NCBI GenBank assembly: GCA_003150225.1
Contig: QAND01000023.1
Location: 1 to 64,000, forward strand
DNA: 64,000 nucleotides
Reading direction: 5' to 3'
From: Bacillota bacterium
Lineage (GTDB): Bacteria > Bacillota > Clostridia > Christensenellales > QAND01
The notes beneath the pieces were generated by a model. It saw only the letters and a list, made by a program, of their open reading frames with translations. It was not told where the DNA came from and ran no database searches. Made by a program: the position numbers and the translations under genes. This document shows, in pieces, positions 33,150 to 43,667 of the stretch (position 1 is its first letter; each line of letters opens with the position of its first letter).

Positions 33150-35990
33150 CTATTTCCTATCCTTCTCCCGGTCTAAGATCTCACGAAGATATTTTCCAGT
33201 ATAGCTCTTTTTGCTAGCGGCCACCTTCTCCGGCGTGCCCTGCACCACAATCCGGCCTCCCCGGTCCCCTCCCTCAGGGCCCAGATCGATGATATAATCG
33301 GCGGTCTTGATGACATCCAAGTTGTGCTCGATGACCACCACCGAGTTCCCCCCTTCGGTAAGCCGTTGGATGATATCCACCAGCCGAGCCACGTCGTCCA
33401 CATGAAGTCCCGTCGTGGGTTCATCCAGGATATAGAGGGTGTTGCCGGTGCTGCGGCGGCTCAGCTCGGTAGCCAGCTTTACCCGCTGAGCCTCCCCGCC
33501 CGATAGGGTGGTACTGGGCTGCCCCAGCTTCATGTACCCCAGTCCCACATCCATAAGGGTATCCAGCTTGGTGCGGATCCTGGGAATGGGCCGGAAAAAC
33601 TCCTGAGCCTGTTCCACCGTCATGTCCAGCACCTCATAGATGTTCTTGCCCTTGTAGTGGACCTCCAGGGTATCCCGGTTATAGCGTTTTCCTTTACACA
33701 CATCGCATTGAACATACACGTCGGGCAGAAAATGCATCTCGATGCGGACGATGCCGTCCCCCGAACAGGCCTCGCAGCGCCCCCCTTTGACGTTAAAGCT
33801 GAAGCGGCCGCTCTTATATCCCCGGGCCTTGGCATCCTGCGTATCGGCAAAAAGCTGGCGGATCAAATCAAATACCCCGGTGTAGGTGGCGGGGTTGCTC
33901 CGAGGGGTCCTGCCGATGGGGGATTGGTCGATGTTGATGACCTTGTCCAGGAGCTCCATGCCCTGGATGCTCTCAAACCGGCCGGGCCGGGCCTTGCTCC
34001 GCATAATGTCTCGGGATAGAGCTTTATAGAGGATCTCGTTGACCAAGGTGGACTTGCCGCTGCCCGATACCCCGGTGACGCAGGTGAATACCCCCAGAGG
34101 CAGGTTTACATCCATCCCCTTGAGGTTGTTCTCCCGAGGGCCTACGATCTTCAGATACCCAGTGGGCTCCCGCCGCTTTTTGGGGATAGGAATATATTTC
34201 TTCCCGGAAAGATACTGCCCGGTGATGGATCGGGGATTGTCGATGATCTCCTGCAGGCTGCCCTGGGCGATGATCTCTCCGCCATGCTCCCCCGCCCCAG
34301 GGCCAATGTCCACGATGTGGTCTGCCGCCCGGATGGTATCCTCGTCGTGTTCCACCACGATGAGGGTATTGCCCAAATCCCGCAGATTCTTCAGGGTAGC
34401 CAGCAGTTTATCGTTGTCCCGCTGATGAAGGCCGATGCTGGGCTCATCCAGGATATATAGAACCCCCATCAGATGGCTGCCGATCTGGGTGGCCAGCCGG
34501 ATCCGTTGGGCCTCCCCGCCCGATAGGGTATAAGCAGCCCGGCTTAGGGTGATGTAATCCAGGCCCACATCCACCAGGAAGGAAAGCCGCTCCCGGATTT
34601 CCTTTAGAATGCGGTCTCCGATGAAAGCCTCCTTCTCGGTGAGCTGGAGCCCATCCAAAAACGCCCGGATCTGGTACACCGGCAGGTCGCTCAGGGCAGC
34701 GATGGACTTCCCTCCAATGGTAACCCCAAGCACCTCGGGCTTCAACCGCATGCCCTTACAGGCGGGACAGGGAATATTGCTCATATACCCCTCCAGTTCC
34801 TCCTTCATCCAGTCGCTGCCCGTTTCCCGGTGCCGCCGCTCGATGTTGTTGGCGATGCCCTCAAAACTGGCCATGAAGGTGCCGCTGGAATGGGCCCTGT
34901 CATACTCCACCTTGATCTTCTCCTTGCCGGTGCCGTAGATGATCTTATCCACCACATCCTTGGGCAGATCCTTTACAGGGGTATCCAGGGAAAAATGATA
35001 GTGCTTGGCAAGCGCCTCCAAATACATCTCCGCCATGGATTCGGTAACGCCGCTGTTCCAGCCCGATACCTTTATTGCCCCCTCTCGGAGGGATTTGCTC
35101 TTGTCGGGAATGATGATGTCCGGATCAGCCCGCATCAGGGTGCCCAGTCCTGCGCATTCGGGGCAGGCGCCGTAGGGATTGTTGAAGGAGAACATCCGAG
35201 GCGTCAGCTCCTCGATGCTGATGCCGCAGTCAGGACAGGCATAATTCCCCGAGAAGGTGAGCTCCTCCCCGGAATCGTTATCCCGAATGATCACCAATCC
35301 TCCCGACAGCTCCATGGCCGTTTCAATGCTGTCTCCCAGCCGACCCCGGACGTCCTCCCGAATCACCAGGCGGTCCACCACCGCGGAGATGGTGTGCTTT
35401 TTGTTCTTCTCCAAGGCGAAGTCGGCGGTGAGTTCGTCCACATTGCCGTCCACCATCACCCGTACATAGCCCGCCTTTCGGAGATCCTCAAAAACCTTGG
35501 CGTGCTCCCCCTTCCGGCCTCGAACCACCGGCCCCATAACCAAAATGCGTTTTCCCTCTCCCAGGCCAAGAATGGAGTCCACCATCTGATCCACGCTCTG
35601 CTGAACGATGGGCTTGCCGCACTTGGGGCAATGGGGCTGACCAATGTTGGCGTACAACAGCCGCAGATAATCGTGAATTTCAGTAACGGTGCCCACGGTG
35701 GATCGGGGGTTGCGGCTGGTGGTTTTTTGATCGATGGAAATGGCCGGGGATAGCCCATCAATGGAGTCCACCTCGGGTTTGTCCATCTGGCCCAGGAATT
35801 GCCGGGCATAGCTGCTAAGGGATTCCACATATCGGCGCTGGCCCTCGGCATAGATGGTGTCAAAGGCCAAGCTGCTCTTGCCGCTGCCCGAAAGCCCTGT
35901 AAAAACGATGAGCTGATCCCGGGGCAGGGTGATATCCACGTTTTTGAGATTATGCTGTTTGGCGCCTCTTATTACGATGCGGTCGTTCAC
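33150..35990 (-). CDS. uvrA: Excinuclease ABC subunit A
   Basis: Damage-recognition ATPase of nucleotide excision repair, 946 residues, cytosolic dimer. Two ABC halves: Walker [14 protein letters not shown] early and [13 protein letters not shown] in the second half, two LSGGEAQR signatures, and zinc modules seen as CPKCGKPI and CEACSGDGI. The start is GTG at 35990, overlapping the uvrB stop by 4 nt. Co-transcribed after uvrB. Confidence 0.97.
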   Translation of the reverse strand: MNDRIVIRGAKQHNLKNVDITLPRDQLIVFTGLSGSGKSSLAFDTIYAEGQRRYVESLSSYARQFLGQMDKPEVDSIDGLSPAISIDQKTTSRNPRSTVGTVTEIHDYLRLLYANIGQPHCPKCGKPIVQQSVDQMVDSILGLGEGKRILVMGPVVRGRKGEHAKVFEDLRKAGYVRVMVDGNVDELTADFALEKNKKHTISAVVDRLVIREDVRGRLGDSIETAMELSGGLVIIRDNDSGEELTFSGNYACPDCGISIEELTPRMFSFNNPYGACPECAGLGTLMRADPDIIIPDKSKSLREGAIKVSGWNSGVTESMAEMYLEALAKHYHFSLDTPVKDLPKDVVDKIIYGTGKEKIKVEYDRAHSSGTFMASFEGIANNIERRHRETGSDWMKEELEGYMSNIPCPACKGMRLKPEVLGVTIGGKSIAALSDLPVYQIRAFLDGLQLTEKEAFIGDRILKEIRERLSFLVDVGLDYITLSRAAYTLSGGEAQRIRLATQIGSHLMGVLYILDEPSIGLHQRDNDKLLATLKNLRDLGNTLIVVEHDEDTIRAADHIVDIGPGAGEHGGEIIAQGSLQEIIDNPRSITGQYLSGKKYIPIPKKRREPTGYLKIVGPRENNLKGMDVNLPLGVFTCVTGVSGSGKSTLVNEILYKALSRDIMRSKARPGRFESIQGMELLDKVINIDQSPIGRTPRSNPATYTGVFDLIRQLFADTQDAKARGYKSGRFSFNVKGGRCEACSGDGIVRIEMHFLPDVYVQCDVCKGKRYNRDTLEVHYKGKNIYEVLDMTVEQAQEFFRPIPRIRTKLDTLMDVGLGYMKLGQPSTTLSGGEAQRVKLATELSRRSTGNTLYILDEPTTGLHVDDVARLVDIIQRLTEGGNSVVVIEHNLDVIKTADYIIDLGPEGGDRGGRIVVQGTPEKVAASKKSYTGKYLREILDREKDRK

Positions 35991-38020
35991 CGGCGTTTGC
36001 CTCCTCTGCGCTGTCTGCCCGACTTTTTAGGAGCGGGCTCCCCTTCCTTCCCTTCCCGCAGGGCGATGATCCCATCCCGGAGCTTGGCGGCCCGCTCAAA
36101 GTCCAGTTCAGCGGCTGCCATGCGCATCTCCTGCTCCATCAGAAGAATCCGCATCTCCTTCTGCTCCTGGGTGAGCTTGGGCAGGGCCTTGCCCTCGGTA
36201 TCCTTACCGCTCTTGGAGATCTCCAGAAGATCCCGAACGCTTTTCTGCACCGACTGGGGAATGATACCGTGCTCCTCGTTATACGCTATTTGCAGAGCCC
36301 GCCTGCGGTTGGTCTCCTCGATGGTTTTTGCCATGCTGTCGGTAATGCGGTCAGCGTACATGATGACCCTGCCATCCACATTCCGGGCCGCCCGGCCCAC
36401 GGTCTGGATCAAGGAGGTGGTACTGCGGAGGTATCCCTCCTTGTCGGCGTCCAGAATGGCTACCAACCCCACCTCGGGCAGGTCCAAACCCTCCCGCAGC
36501 AGGTTGATGCCCACCAGCACGTCAAACTCGCCCAGCCGCAGATCCCGGATGATCTCCTGCCGCTCCATGGTCTCCACATCGGAGTGCATATACCGCACCC
36601 GGATATCCAAATCATCCAGATAGTCGGTCAGCCGTTCCGCCATCCGCTTGGTAAGGGTGGTGACCAAGGTACGGTATCCCTTTTCGGTGGTACTGCGAAT
36701 CTCCCCAATGAGGTCGTCCACCTGATGTTCCACCCCGCGAACCTCAATGGGAGGATCCACCAGCCCCGTCGGCCGGATGATCTGCTCCACAACCTCCCGG
36801 CTATGTTCCAGCTCATACTGGGCCGGGGTAGCCGACACATACACCGCCTGATTCACCCGGGCCTCGTATTCCTCAAATTTCAGCGGTCGGTTGTCGTAGG
36901 CTGAAGGAAGGCGGAACCCGTACTGGACCAACGCGTCCTTCCGGGAAAAATCGCCTTTGTACATCGCCCGTACCTGTGGCAAGGTTACGTGGCTCTCATC
37001 AATAAACATCAGGTAATCCTTGGGGAAATAATCCAAAAGGGTATAGGGCGGATCTCCCGGCTTTCGCCCGTCAAAATACCGGGAGTAGTTCTCGATGCCG
37101 GGGCAGAAGCCGATCTCCCGCATCATCTCCAGGTCATATTCCGTTCGCTGGACCAGCCGCTGGGCTTCCAAAAGCTTGTCCTCCTGCCGCAGCTCCTGGC
37201 TCCGAAGAGCCAAATCCCGTTCGATGCTTCCCATGGCGGACAACAGCCGCTCCTGGCTGGTGGCATAGTGGGTGGCAGGAAAGATGGCGGTGTGGCCCAG
37301 GATGTTCAGCACATTGCCGGTCACCACCTCGATCTCACTGATCCGTTCAATCTCGTCCCCAAAGAATTCCACCCGGATGGCCTTTTCATTGGAGTTGCTG
37401 GGGAAGATCTCCAGTACGTCCCCCCTGGCCCGGAACGTTCCCCGAACGAAGTTGATGTCGTTGCGCTCGTATTGGATGGCCACCAGGCTCCGGATCACGT
37501 CATCTCGGCCCAGCCGCATACCAGGCCGGAGGGAGATGCTCATGCGGAGGTACTCCTCTGGATCCCCCAGGGCATAGATGCAGGAAACGCTGGCCACGAT
37601 GATCACATCCCGACGCTCCTGAATGGCGCTGGTAGCGCTGTGCCGGAGCTTATCGATTTCGTCGTTGATCATGGCCGTCTTTTCAATATATAGATCCCGG
37701 GAAGGAATATACGCTTCCGGTTGATAGTAATCATAATAACTGACAAAGTACTCCACCATATTATGGGGAAAGAACTCCTTGAACTCGGTACAAAGCTGCG
37801 CCGCAAGGGTCTTATTATGGGAGATCACCAGGGTGGGTCGGTTCAAGCGCGCGATGACGTTGGCCATGGTAAAGGTTTTACCGGATCCCGTCACCCCCTG
37901 AAGGGTCACTCCACGATCCCCTCGCGCAAGGGCTTCCACCAGCTTATCGATGGCTTGAGGCTGGTCCCCCGTGGGGCCATAGGGGGATACCAGTTGAAAG
38001 GTATGATTCATCTTCTCCAA
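35987..38020 (-). CDS. uvrB: Excinuclease ABC subunit B
   Basis: Helicase-like damage verifier of nucleotide excision repair. Conserved N-terminus [17 protein letters not shown], Walker [15 protein letters not shown], beta-hairpin region [20 protein letters not shown], and a C-terminal UVR motif ([14 protein letters not shown]) for contact with UvrC. I set the start at TTG 38020, 9 nt after AAAGGAGG; ATG 38011 is the alternative. The gene is followed with a 4-nt overlap by uvrA. Confidence 0.95.
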   Translation of the reverse strand: MEKMNHTFQLVSPYGPTGDQPQAIDKLVEALARGDRGVTLQGVTGSGKTFTMANVIARLNRPTLVISHNKTLAAQLCTEFKEFFPHNMVEYFVSYYDYYQPEAYIPSRDLYIEKTAMINDEIDKLRHSATSAIQERRDVIIVASVSCIYALGDPEEYLRMSISLRPGMRLGRDDVIRSLVAIQYERNDINFVRGTFRARGDVLEIFPSNSNEKAIRVEFFGDEIERISEIEVVTGNVLNILGHTAIFPATHYATSQERLLSAMGSIERDLALRSQELRQEDKLLEAQRLVQRTEYDLEMMREIGFCPGIENYSRYFDGRKPGDPPYTLLDYFPKDYLMFIDESHVTLPQVRAMYKGDFSRKDALVQYGFRLPSAYDNRPLKFEEYEARVNQAVYVSATPAQYELEHSREVVEQIIRPTGLVDPPIEVRGVEHQVDDLIGEIRSTTEKGYRTLVTTLTKRMAERLTDYLDDLDIRVRYMHSDVETMERQEIIRDLRLGEFDVLVGINLLREGLDLPEVGLVAILDADKEGYLRSTTSLIQTVGRAARNVDGRVIMYADRITDSMAKTIEETNRRRALQIAYNEEHGIIPQSVQKSVRDLLEISKSGKDTEGKALPKLTQEQKEMRILLMEQEMRMAAAELDFERAAKLRDGIIALREGKEGEPAPKKSGRQRRGGKRR

Positions 38021-38081
38021 GGGCTTCCGCCTCCTTTCGGCAAAAAACATCACCGCCGCCAATCATCCGTTACAGGACTAT

Positions 38082-38110
38082 ATACTAAACCAAACATTTT
38101 TAAAGTGCAA
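38082..38110 (-). promoter_or_regulatory. Promoter of uvrB-uvrA
   Basis: TTGCAC (38105-38110), 17-nt spacer, TAGTAT (38082-38087) on the minus strand. The 300-bp gap to the divergent XRE-cupin gene holds only the two promoters; I see no clear SOS (GAAC-N4-GTTC) box. Confidence 0.65.
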
Positions 38111-38245
38111 GAAAAAACCGCACATTTGTTCCCTAATTTCTCATCCATCTCTACAAGGATTTCCATACGGTTCCAGCCTTAAACCTCCACTCCCATTTCC
38201 ACTAAAATAACGGCACCCCCAATGGAGGAATCTTTTCGGTTTCTG

Positions 38246-38275
38246 TTGCAAGACGTTACCATGTCGTAGTATACT
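38246..38275 (+). promoter_or_regulatory. Promoter of the XRE-cupin/acyl-CoA ligase operon
   Basis: TTGCAA (38246-38251), 18-nt spacer, TATACT (38270-38275), 47 nt before the regulator start. Confidence 0.65.
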
Positions 38276-38321
38276 AAGCGATAATCCATTTTTATAGTTA
38301 TCACCATAGGAGGGATCATCC

Positions 38322-38873
38322 ATGCCCGATGAAGTCATGCAGATCGCCGGCAGAATCAAGGATATTCGGGAGGCCACCGGCCTTACCCCCCAGGAGGTCG
38401 CCAACACCATCGGCATGGACGCCGACCTCTACCTGCGTTATGAAAGCGGTGAGGAGGATATGCCCATCGGTTTTCTGACCCGCTTTTCCGATTCCTTTTC
38501 CATCCCCCTCACCTCCCTTCTCTCGGGAGAGGAGCCCAAGCTATCCCACTATTTCATCACCCGCCATGGAAAGGGCATTGAGGTCCAGCGGCATCCGGGC
38601 TACGTCTATCAGGCTCTGGCCCATCGTTTCATGAACAAAAAATGTGAGCCCTTTTACGTTACGGTAGAACCCGGTATGGGGGACGCCAAGCTCAATGCCC
38701 ATATGGGCCAGGAGCTGGACTATGTCCTGGAAGGAAAGCTGAAGGTCATCGTAGGGGAGCAGGAGCTGATCCTGGAAAAAGGCGATTGCATCTATCTGGA
38801 TTCCGCCTACATGCACGGTCTGCAGGCGCTGGAGGATGAGCCGGCCAGCTTTTTAGCCATCGTGCTGAAATGA
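38322..38873 (+). CDS. XRE-cupin transcription regulator
   Basis: A 183-residue regulator: HTH at about residues 6-60 (LTPQEVANTIGMDADLYLRYESGEE) and a C-terminal cupin at about 110-180 (ELDYVLEGKLKVIVGEQELILEKGDCIYL). The cupin probably senses a small ligand, perhaps an acyl-CoA or its acid, made or used by the next gene. ATG follows AGGAGG. The downstream ligase starts 33 bp after it, a pairing widely seen in Clostridia and Deltaproteobacteria. Target promoter is presumably its own. Confidence 0.85.
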   Translation: MPDEVMQIAGRIKDIREATGLTPQEVANTIGMDADLYLRYESGEEDMPIGFLTRFSDSFSIPLTSLLSGEEPKLSHYFITRHGKGIEVQRHPGYVYQALAHRFMNKKCEPFYVTVEPGMGDAKLNAHMGQELDYVLEGKLKVIVGEQELILEKGDCIYLDSAYMHGLQALEDEPASFLAIVLK

Positions 38874-38906
38874 TATTAGGAAGAAAAAAGAAGGCGGAAA
38901 ACCATT

Positions 38907-40592
38907 ATGTTAGGTAAGTTCATCGAACGAGACTATGTGTCCTATGAGGACTTTTATCAAAACTTTGACGTGAAATTTGAGGAGAACTTCAACTTCGGCT
39001 TCGATGTGGTGGATGCTTATGCCGCTGAAAAGCCCGATAAGTTGGCGCTCCTCTGGTGCGACGATCATAGGGAAGAACGGCGCTTCACCTTTTCGGACCT
39101 GTCCCGGCTCAGCAACCAGGCGGCCAACCTGCTCCGCGCCATGGGAATCGGCAAGGGGGACGCGGTGTTGATGATGCTCCGCCGCAGGTATGAATATTGG
39201 TTCCTCATTGTGGCCCTTCACAAGATCGGCGCCATCGCCATCCCCGCCACCCACCTGCTTACCGAAAAGGATATCGTTTACCGGGTGAACGCCGCCAACG
39301 TCAAATGCGTCATCACCATCGACGATAACAACATGGTGCCCGAGGTGGACGCCGCCCAAAGCCAGTGTCCTAGTCTGGCCCATAAGATCGTCCTACAGTC
39401 CAGCTACCCCGGATGGATCACCCTGCATAAAGCCATGGAGGGCATGAGCGAGGCCTTTCCCCGCCCCACCGGCGAGGAAGGAACCCTTGCCAGCGACCCT
39501 ATGCTGGTATACTTCACCAGCGGTACCACCGGCCTGCCCAAGATGGTTCTGCACAACTTCACCTACCCTCTAGGGCATATCATCACCGCAAAGTACTGGC
39601 AGAACCTGGACGAAAACTCCCTCCACATCACGGTGGCGGATACCGGGTGGGCCAAGTGCAGCTGGGGCAAGGTCTATGGCCAATGGATCGTGGGAGCCGC
39701 CCAGTTCGTCTACGATATGGATAAATTCGTTCCAGCAAAGCTGCTGGCCAACCTGGAAAAATACCGGGTGACTTCCTTCTGTGCGCCTCCTACCATCTAC
39801 CGATTCATGATTCAGGAGGACATCAAGAAGTATGACCTCAGCTCCATCCGCCATATGACCACCGCCGGAGAGCCGCTCAATCCCGAGGTATTCAACCAGA
39901 TCAAATCCGTGCTGGGCATCGAGATCGCCGAAGGCTACGGCCAGAGCGAAACCACCCCCATCATGGCCACCTTCAAATGGCTTCCCGTACATACCGGTTC
40001 CATGGGCAAGCCCTCTCCCGGCTATGACGTAGAGCTCATCAACGATGCCGGAGAGGTCTGCGAGGTGGGCGAAGAGGGCCAAATCGTGGTATTTACCCGC
40101 CGGACCCGCCCCATCGGCCTGTTCTCCGGTTATTATAAGGATGCGGAAAAAACCCGGGCTGCCTGGCACTACGGAGCCTATCATACCGGGGACGTAGCCT
40201 GGAAGGATGAAATGGGCTACTACTGGTTCGTGGGCCGGGCTGATGACGTCATCAAATCCTCCGGCTACCGGATCGGCCCCTTCGAGGTGGAGAGCGCCTT
40301 GATGGAACATCCCGCCGTGGTGGAATGCGCCATCAGCGGCGTACCCGACCCCGTCCGGGGCCAGGTAGTAAAGGCCTCTGTGGTGCTGGCCTCTGGTTAC
40401 CAGCCCAGCGATGCCCTGGTAAAGGAGCTGCAGGACCATGTAAAACGGGTCACTGCCCCCTATAAGTACCCCCGGATCATCGAGTTCATGGAAGAGCTAC
40501 CCAAAACCATCAGCGGCAAGATCAAGCGGGCCCAAATCCGGCAGCAGGATAGTGGCCAGGAAGAACCCGATATCTACGGCGAGGACATCTGA
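38907..40592 (+). CDS. AMP-dependent acyl-CoA synthetase (medium-chain/aromatic type)
   Basis: Activates an organic acid to its CoA ester through an acyl-AMP. ANL-superfamily core motifs: YFTSGTTGLPKMV (P-loop), EGYGQSETTP, TGDVAWKDEMGYYWFVGR and the C-terminal SGKIKRAQIR with its catalytic Lys. 561 residues. More like the ACSM/butyryl- and benzoyl-CoA ligases than acetyl-CoA synthetase, judging by the MLGKFIERDYVSYEDF start and DTGWAKCSWGK. Substrate not fixed. Shares an operon with the XRE-cupin regulator and has its own terminator. Confidence 0.9.
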   Translation: MLGKFIERDYVSYEDFYQNFDVKFEENFNFGFDVVDAYAAEKPDKLALLWCDDHREERRFTFSDLSRLSNQAANLLRAMGIGKGDAVLMMLRRRYEYWFLIVALHKIGAIAIPATHLLTEKDIVYRVNAANVKCVITIDDNNMVPEVDAAQSQCPSLAHKIVLQSSYPGWITLHKAMEGMSEAFPRPTGEEGTLASDPMLVYFTSGTTGLPKMVLHNFTYPLGHIITAKYWQNLDENSLHITVADTGWAKCSWGKVYGQWIVGAAQFVYDMDKFVPAKLLANLEKYRVTSFCAPPTIYRFMIQEDIKKYDLSSIRHMTTAGEPLNPEVFNQIKSVLGIEIAEGYGQSETTPIMATFKWLPVHTGSMGKPSPGYDVELINDAGEVCEVGEEGQIVVFTRRTRPIGLFSGYYKDAEKTRAAWHYGAYHTGDVAWKDEMGYYWFVGRADDVIKSSGYRIGPFEVESALMEHPAVVECAISGVPDPVRGQVVKASVVLASGYQPSDALVKELQDHVKRVTAPYKYPRIIEFMEELPKTISGKIKRAQIRQQDSGQEEPDIYGEDI

Positions 40593-40597
40593 TTTTA

Positions 40598-40637
40598 ATC
40601 AAAAAAGCCATCCCACAAAGGGATGGCTTTTTTGATT
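40598..40637. terminator. Bidirectional terminator between the ligase and the small XRE gene
   Basis: AATCAAAAAAGCCATCC / GGATGGCTTTTTTGATT, 17-bp stem, 6-nt loop, with long T runs; overlaps the end of the small XRE gene on the other strand. Confidence 0.9.
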
Positions 40638-40857
40638 AATCATTACCGTTTGGTTCCTCATCCGGTACATATACAATGATCTTCTCCGGAGGCAGATCCA
40701 GGATATTGCAGAGCCGGTTTAACGTCTTCATGTTGATATTTTTATCCTTTTTGAGACGTTGACAAGTTTGGCTATCAATGCCATTGCTTTCAAGATAATA
40801 ATAAGAAATACCGTTTGTCTGGAGATGTTTTCGCAAAGGACAAAACTTGATGGCCAC
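40636..40857 (-). CDS. Small XRE-family HTH protein
   Basis: A 73-residue HTH protein close to the YozG/Cro-like type: QTNGISYYYLESNGIDSQTC is the HTH, then NINMKTLNRLCNILDLPPEKI, and an acidic tail. GTG start at 40857 with AGGTGAT upstream. Lone gene with AT-rich upstream DNA. Targets unknown. Confidence 0.8.
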   Translation of the reverse strand: MAIKFCPLRKHLQTNGISYYYLESNGIDSQTCQRLKKDKNINMKTLNRLCNILDLPPEKIIVYVPDEEPNGND

Positions 40858-41045
40858 ATTATCACCTGCCCTTCGATTCCAATTATATGGAAGGGATACC
40901 AGTTAGATAAGTGATTATATTCAGTATATTGTCCATATATTGGAAATCATTTTATTACCAATTGGATAGTTAGCTCTTCCAAGTGTATCACTATCTGGAT
41001 GTTTTTTCCATGCTTTTTTATGGATGATAATCTAATTTTAAGTAC
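40858..41045. other. AT-rich gap upstream of the small XRE gene
   Basis: No coding signal. It holds several short related elements (CCATATAATTGG, CCATATATTGG, CCAATTGG on either strand) and a TATCACTA half-site like the operators at 12678 and 12714. A minus-strand TATAAT lies about 30 nt before the gene. May be the operator of the small XRE protein; nothing firmer. Confidence 0.3.
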
Positions 41046-41086
41046 AAAAAAAGGGAGACGGAGGGGATACCCTCTGTCTCCCTTTT
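41046..41086 (-). terminator. Terminator of coaX-hom
   Basis: AAGGGAGACGGAGGG pairs with CCCTCTGTCTCCCTT (one wobble), followed on the minus strand by seven T. Confidence 0.88.
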
Positions 41087-41101
41087 CGGAAGATTTTCCA
41101 A

Positions 41102-42352
41102 TTATTTTTCCACGCGAATCACACTGCCGATGGAAATGTAATCCAACTGATCGATTTCCGCCACCGCCCGGACGATGTCCGCTTCTCGAGACTTGTGGGT
41201 AACGAAGATCAAGGGAACAGCGCTTTCTCCCTGGCCCTTCTGAACACAGGATTCGATGCTGACCCCGTGCTTGGCAAAGATGCCCGAGACCCCGTGAAGC
41301 ACGCCGGGGGTATCGGCCGCCAGGGTACGGATGTAATAGCCGCAGGAGAAGTCGTTGACCACGGGGGCCGGGGTAAACTCCACCAGCTCCGCCGCCTTGC
41401 CCTGGGCCACATTGATGGCGTCGGATACCATGGCGCTGGCGGTGGGCAGATCCCCCGCTCCCCGTCCATAGAGCATCAGATCCCCTGCTGCGTCGGCGCC
41501 GATCAGCACTCCATTGAAGGGGCCTCCCACCGAGGCCAAGGGATTGGTCTTGGGGATCATCACCGGATGCACCCGGGCCTCCACCCCGCCGTTGTGCTGT
41601 TTGCCAATGCCCAACAGCTTGATGACATACCCCAGCTCATGGGCCATTTCAATATCCATGGCGGAAAGCTTGCTGATGCCCTCCCGCAGCACATCGTCCA
41701 CCTTAACCCGCGCGCCAAAGGCTAAACCGCAAAGGATGCACAGCTTATAAGCGGCGTCAAAGCCCTCCACATCGGCGGTGGGGTCGGCTTCCGCATAGCC
41801 CAGCTCCTGGGCCTTTGCAAGGGCCGCCTTATACCCCGTGCCAAACTGATCCATTTGGCTTAGGATATAGTTGGTAGTCCCATTGATGATTCCCATAACA
41901 CTGGTGATGTTGTTGGGCCGCAGGCTGCCGGTCAGCATCCGGATCACCGGGACGGCTCCCGCTACACTGGCCTCAAAAGACAACGTCACGTTGCCCTCCC
42001 GGGCGGCGGCATTCAACTCTTCCCAATGTTTGGCCATCAGCTCCTTGTTGGCGGTGATGTAGTGTTTGCCCGCCCGAAGGCATGCCTGAGCGTAGGAGAG
42101 CCCCGGATCCACGCCGCCCATGGCCTCCAACACCATGGAGATGGACTCATCTTCCAACAGATCCTCCAGCCGGTCGGTAACAAGAGCCGGATCCACGCCC
42201 TTTCGGGGCTTGTCCTTGTTCCCCACCAGGATCTTGGCAATCTCCAGTTCCACGCCGTCCCTTTGGGCAATGCGCTCCCCGTTTTGCGCCAACAGATGCA
42301 CGATGCCCGTGCCCACCACGCCACAGCCGATGAGGCCAATCCGTACTTTCAT
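41102..42352 (-). CDS. hom: Homoserine dehydrogenase
   Basis: Reduces aspartate semialdehyde to homoserine on the way to Thr and Met. NAD(P)-binding GLIGCGVVGTGIV at the N-terminus, catalytic region ITANKELMAKHW and GIINGTTNYIL, and a C-terminal ACT domain (ADTPGVLHGVSGIFAKHGVS) probably for feedback by Thr. 416 residues is normal. GGAGG lies 8 nt before ATG 42352. The gene is 49 bp after coaX and likely in the same transcript. Confidence 0.95.
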   Translation of the reverse strand: MKVRIGLIGCGVVGTGIVHLLAQNGERIAQRDGVELEIAKILVGNKDKPRKGVDPALVTDRLEDLLEDESISMVLEAMGGVDPGLSYAQACLRAGKHYITANKELMAKHWEELNAAAREGNVTLSFEASVAGAVPVIRMLTGSLRPNNITSVMGIINGTTNYILSQMDQFGTGYKAALAKAQELGYAEADPTADVEGFDAAYKLCILCGLAFGARVKVDDVLREGISKLSAMDIEMAHELGYVIKLLGIGKQHNGGVEARVHPVMIPKTNPLASVGGPFNGVLIGADAAGDLMLYGRGAGDLPTASAMVSDAINVAQGKAAELVEFTPAPVVNDFSCGYYIRTLAADTPGVLHGVSGIFAKHGVSIESCVQKGQGESAVPLIFVTHKSREADIVRAVAEIDQLDYISIGSVIRVEK

Positions 42353-42401
42353 AGTTCCATCCTCCAACTATCATTTAAAATTGCGATTCCTGGTTCAATT
42401 C

Positions 42402-43163
42402 CTAAAAATTCAACTGGTAAATGCGCTTTACCCCCTGAAGGGTCAAAAGCTTATCCACCTGGTGAACGTATTCGCTCAAGGAGGCAATCACCTCGCACAG
42501 GCCGCCGGTGGCCACCACGGTGCTGCCTGGCATCTCGGCCAAAAGTCGTTTTAGAATACCGTCGGTCAGGCCGGTAAAACCGTATAGCGCCCCGGATTGC
42601 AGGGCGTCGGCGGTATTGTCCGCAATGGCGGATTTCGGGGTTTCAAAGGTAAAACTTTTGAGCGCACTGGTGCGGTTGATGAGCGCGTCTGCCGAGGTCT
42701 GGATCCCCGGCGCAATGGCGCCGCCCACAAAGCATCCTTTTTCGTTCACCACTCCAAAGGTAGTGGCGGTGCCAAAGTCCACGGTGATCACCGGCCCGCC
42801 ATAGGCCGCGTAGGCGGCGGTAGCGTTTGCAATGCGGTCCGCCCCCAGGGCGGACACCGGGGAGTAGGAGATATCAATGCCACAATTGAGCTGGCTGGAT
42901 ACAAAGGCCGGGGTTTTATGGAAATAGGTTTGTACCATCCGCATCAGGGTAAAGTTCAAACCGGGGACCACACTGCTGATCATCACACCATGAAAATCGC
43001 TGAATTCCATACCGATGCAGGATAAAAAGGAGTGCATCATCACCCCGTATTCATCGGAGGAACGCTTATGATCGGTGCGGACGCGGAAGCTCTGCACCAA
43101 GTCGTCCCCAGAAAAAATCCCCATCTTGATGTTGGAGTTGCCCACATCCATGGCCAGCAGCAT
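42402..43163 (-). CDS. coaX: Type III pantothenate kinase
   Basis: First step of coenzyme A synthesis. ASKHA fold: phosphate 1 motif LLAMDVGNSNIKMGI at the start, GADRIANATAAYAAYGGPVITVDFGTATT in the middle (pantothenate and phosphate 2), and VVATGGLCEVIAS near the end. 253 residues, as in other CoaX proteins; known to need a monovalent cation and not to be feedback-inhibited. Own promoter, followed by hom. Confidence 0.95.
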   Translation of the reverse strand: MLLAMDVGNSNIKMGIFSGDDLVQSFRVRTDHKRSSDEYGVMMHSFLSCIGMEFSDFHGVMISSVVPGLNFTLMRMVQTYFHKTPAFVSSQLNCGIDISYSPVSALGADRIANATAAYAAYGGPVITVDFGTATTFGVVNEKGCFVGGAIAPGIQTSADALINRTSALKSFTFETPKSAIADNTADALQSGALYGFTGLTDGILKRLLAEMPGSTVVATGGLCEVIASLSEYVHQVDKLLTLQGVKRIYQLNF

Positions 43164-43196
43164 ATTCCCGCCTCTTTCCCACTAGTTTTACGACAT

Positions 43197-43225
43197 ATTA
43201 TACCAGCATTGAAGCGGTTACACAA
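43197..43225 (-). promoter_or_regulatory. Promoter of coaX-hom
   Basis: TTGTGT (43220-43225), 17-nt spacer, TATAAT (43197-43202) on the minus strand. Confidence 0.7.
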
Positions 43226-43236
43226 CCGAAACCCGG

Positions 43237-43264
43237 TTGCGTCCGCTCCATTCTGTGCTATGAT
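43237..43264 (+). promoter_or_regulatory. Promoter of the VOC gene at 43293
   Basis: TTGCGT (43237-43242), 16-nt spacer with TGC just before TATGAT (43259-43264), divergent from the coaX promoter. Confidence 0.6.
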
Positions 43265-43292
43265 GAAGGCAAAACAATAGGAGGTTCTAGCC

Positions 43293-43667
43293 ATGGTATT
43301 GGGTCATGCCCATGTGGGTATCAAAGTAGCGGACTTAAGCCGCTCCGTTCAGTTTTACCAGACGCATTTCGGATTTACCGCCGGCAAGTATAACGAGCTT
43401 CACCGGGAGAATAAGATCACCAAAATACAGTTCCTGGAGCTTGGACAATTCTCCTTGGAGCTGGTGGAAAACCCCGGCTACCCTGGCGGGGAACCCTCCC
43501 CCCAAATCCACCTGGCCTTTGGGGTGGATGATTACGACCGCACCATCCAGTCCATGCGGGAGGCCGGCGTAGCCTTTGAAAGCGATGTCCCTCGGGGAGA
43601 ACCCGGCAGCCGGATCATTTTCCTCGCAGGGCCCGATGGGGAACGCTTGGAGCTGATGGAACGCTAG
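43293..43667 (+). CDS. VOC-fold (glyoxalase-like) protein
   Basis: A 124-residue vicinal-oxygen-chelate protein. Paired beta-alpha-beta modules begin with GHAHVGIKVADLSRSVQFY and QIHLAFGVDDYDRTI. Candidate metal ligands are His7, Glu near residue 52 (LELVENPG), His (IHLAF) and the final Glu in ERLELMER. Substrate unknown; relatives include glyoxalases and epimerases. AGGAGG precedes ATG. The stop overlaps that of tspO by 4 bp, tail to tail. Confidence 0.85.
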   Translation: MVLGHAHVGIKVADLSRSVQFYQTHFGFTAGKYNELHRENKITKIQFLELGQFSLELVENPGYPGGEPSPQIHLAFGVDDYDRTIQSMREAGVAFESDVPRGEPGSRIIFLAGPDGERLELMER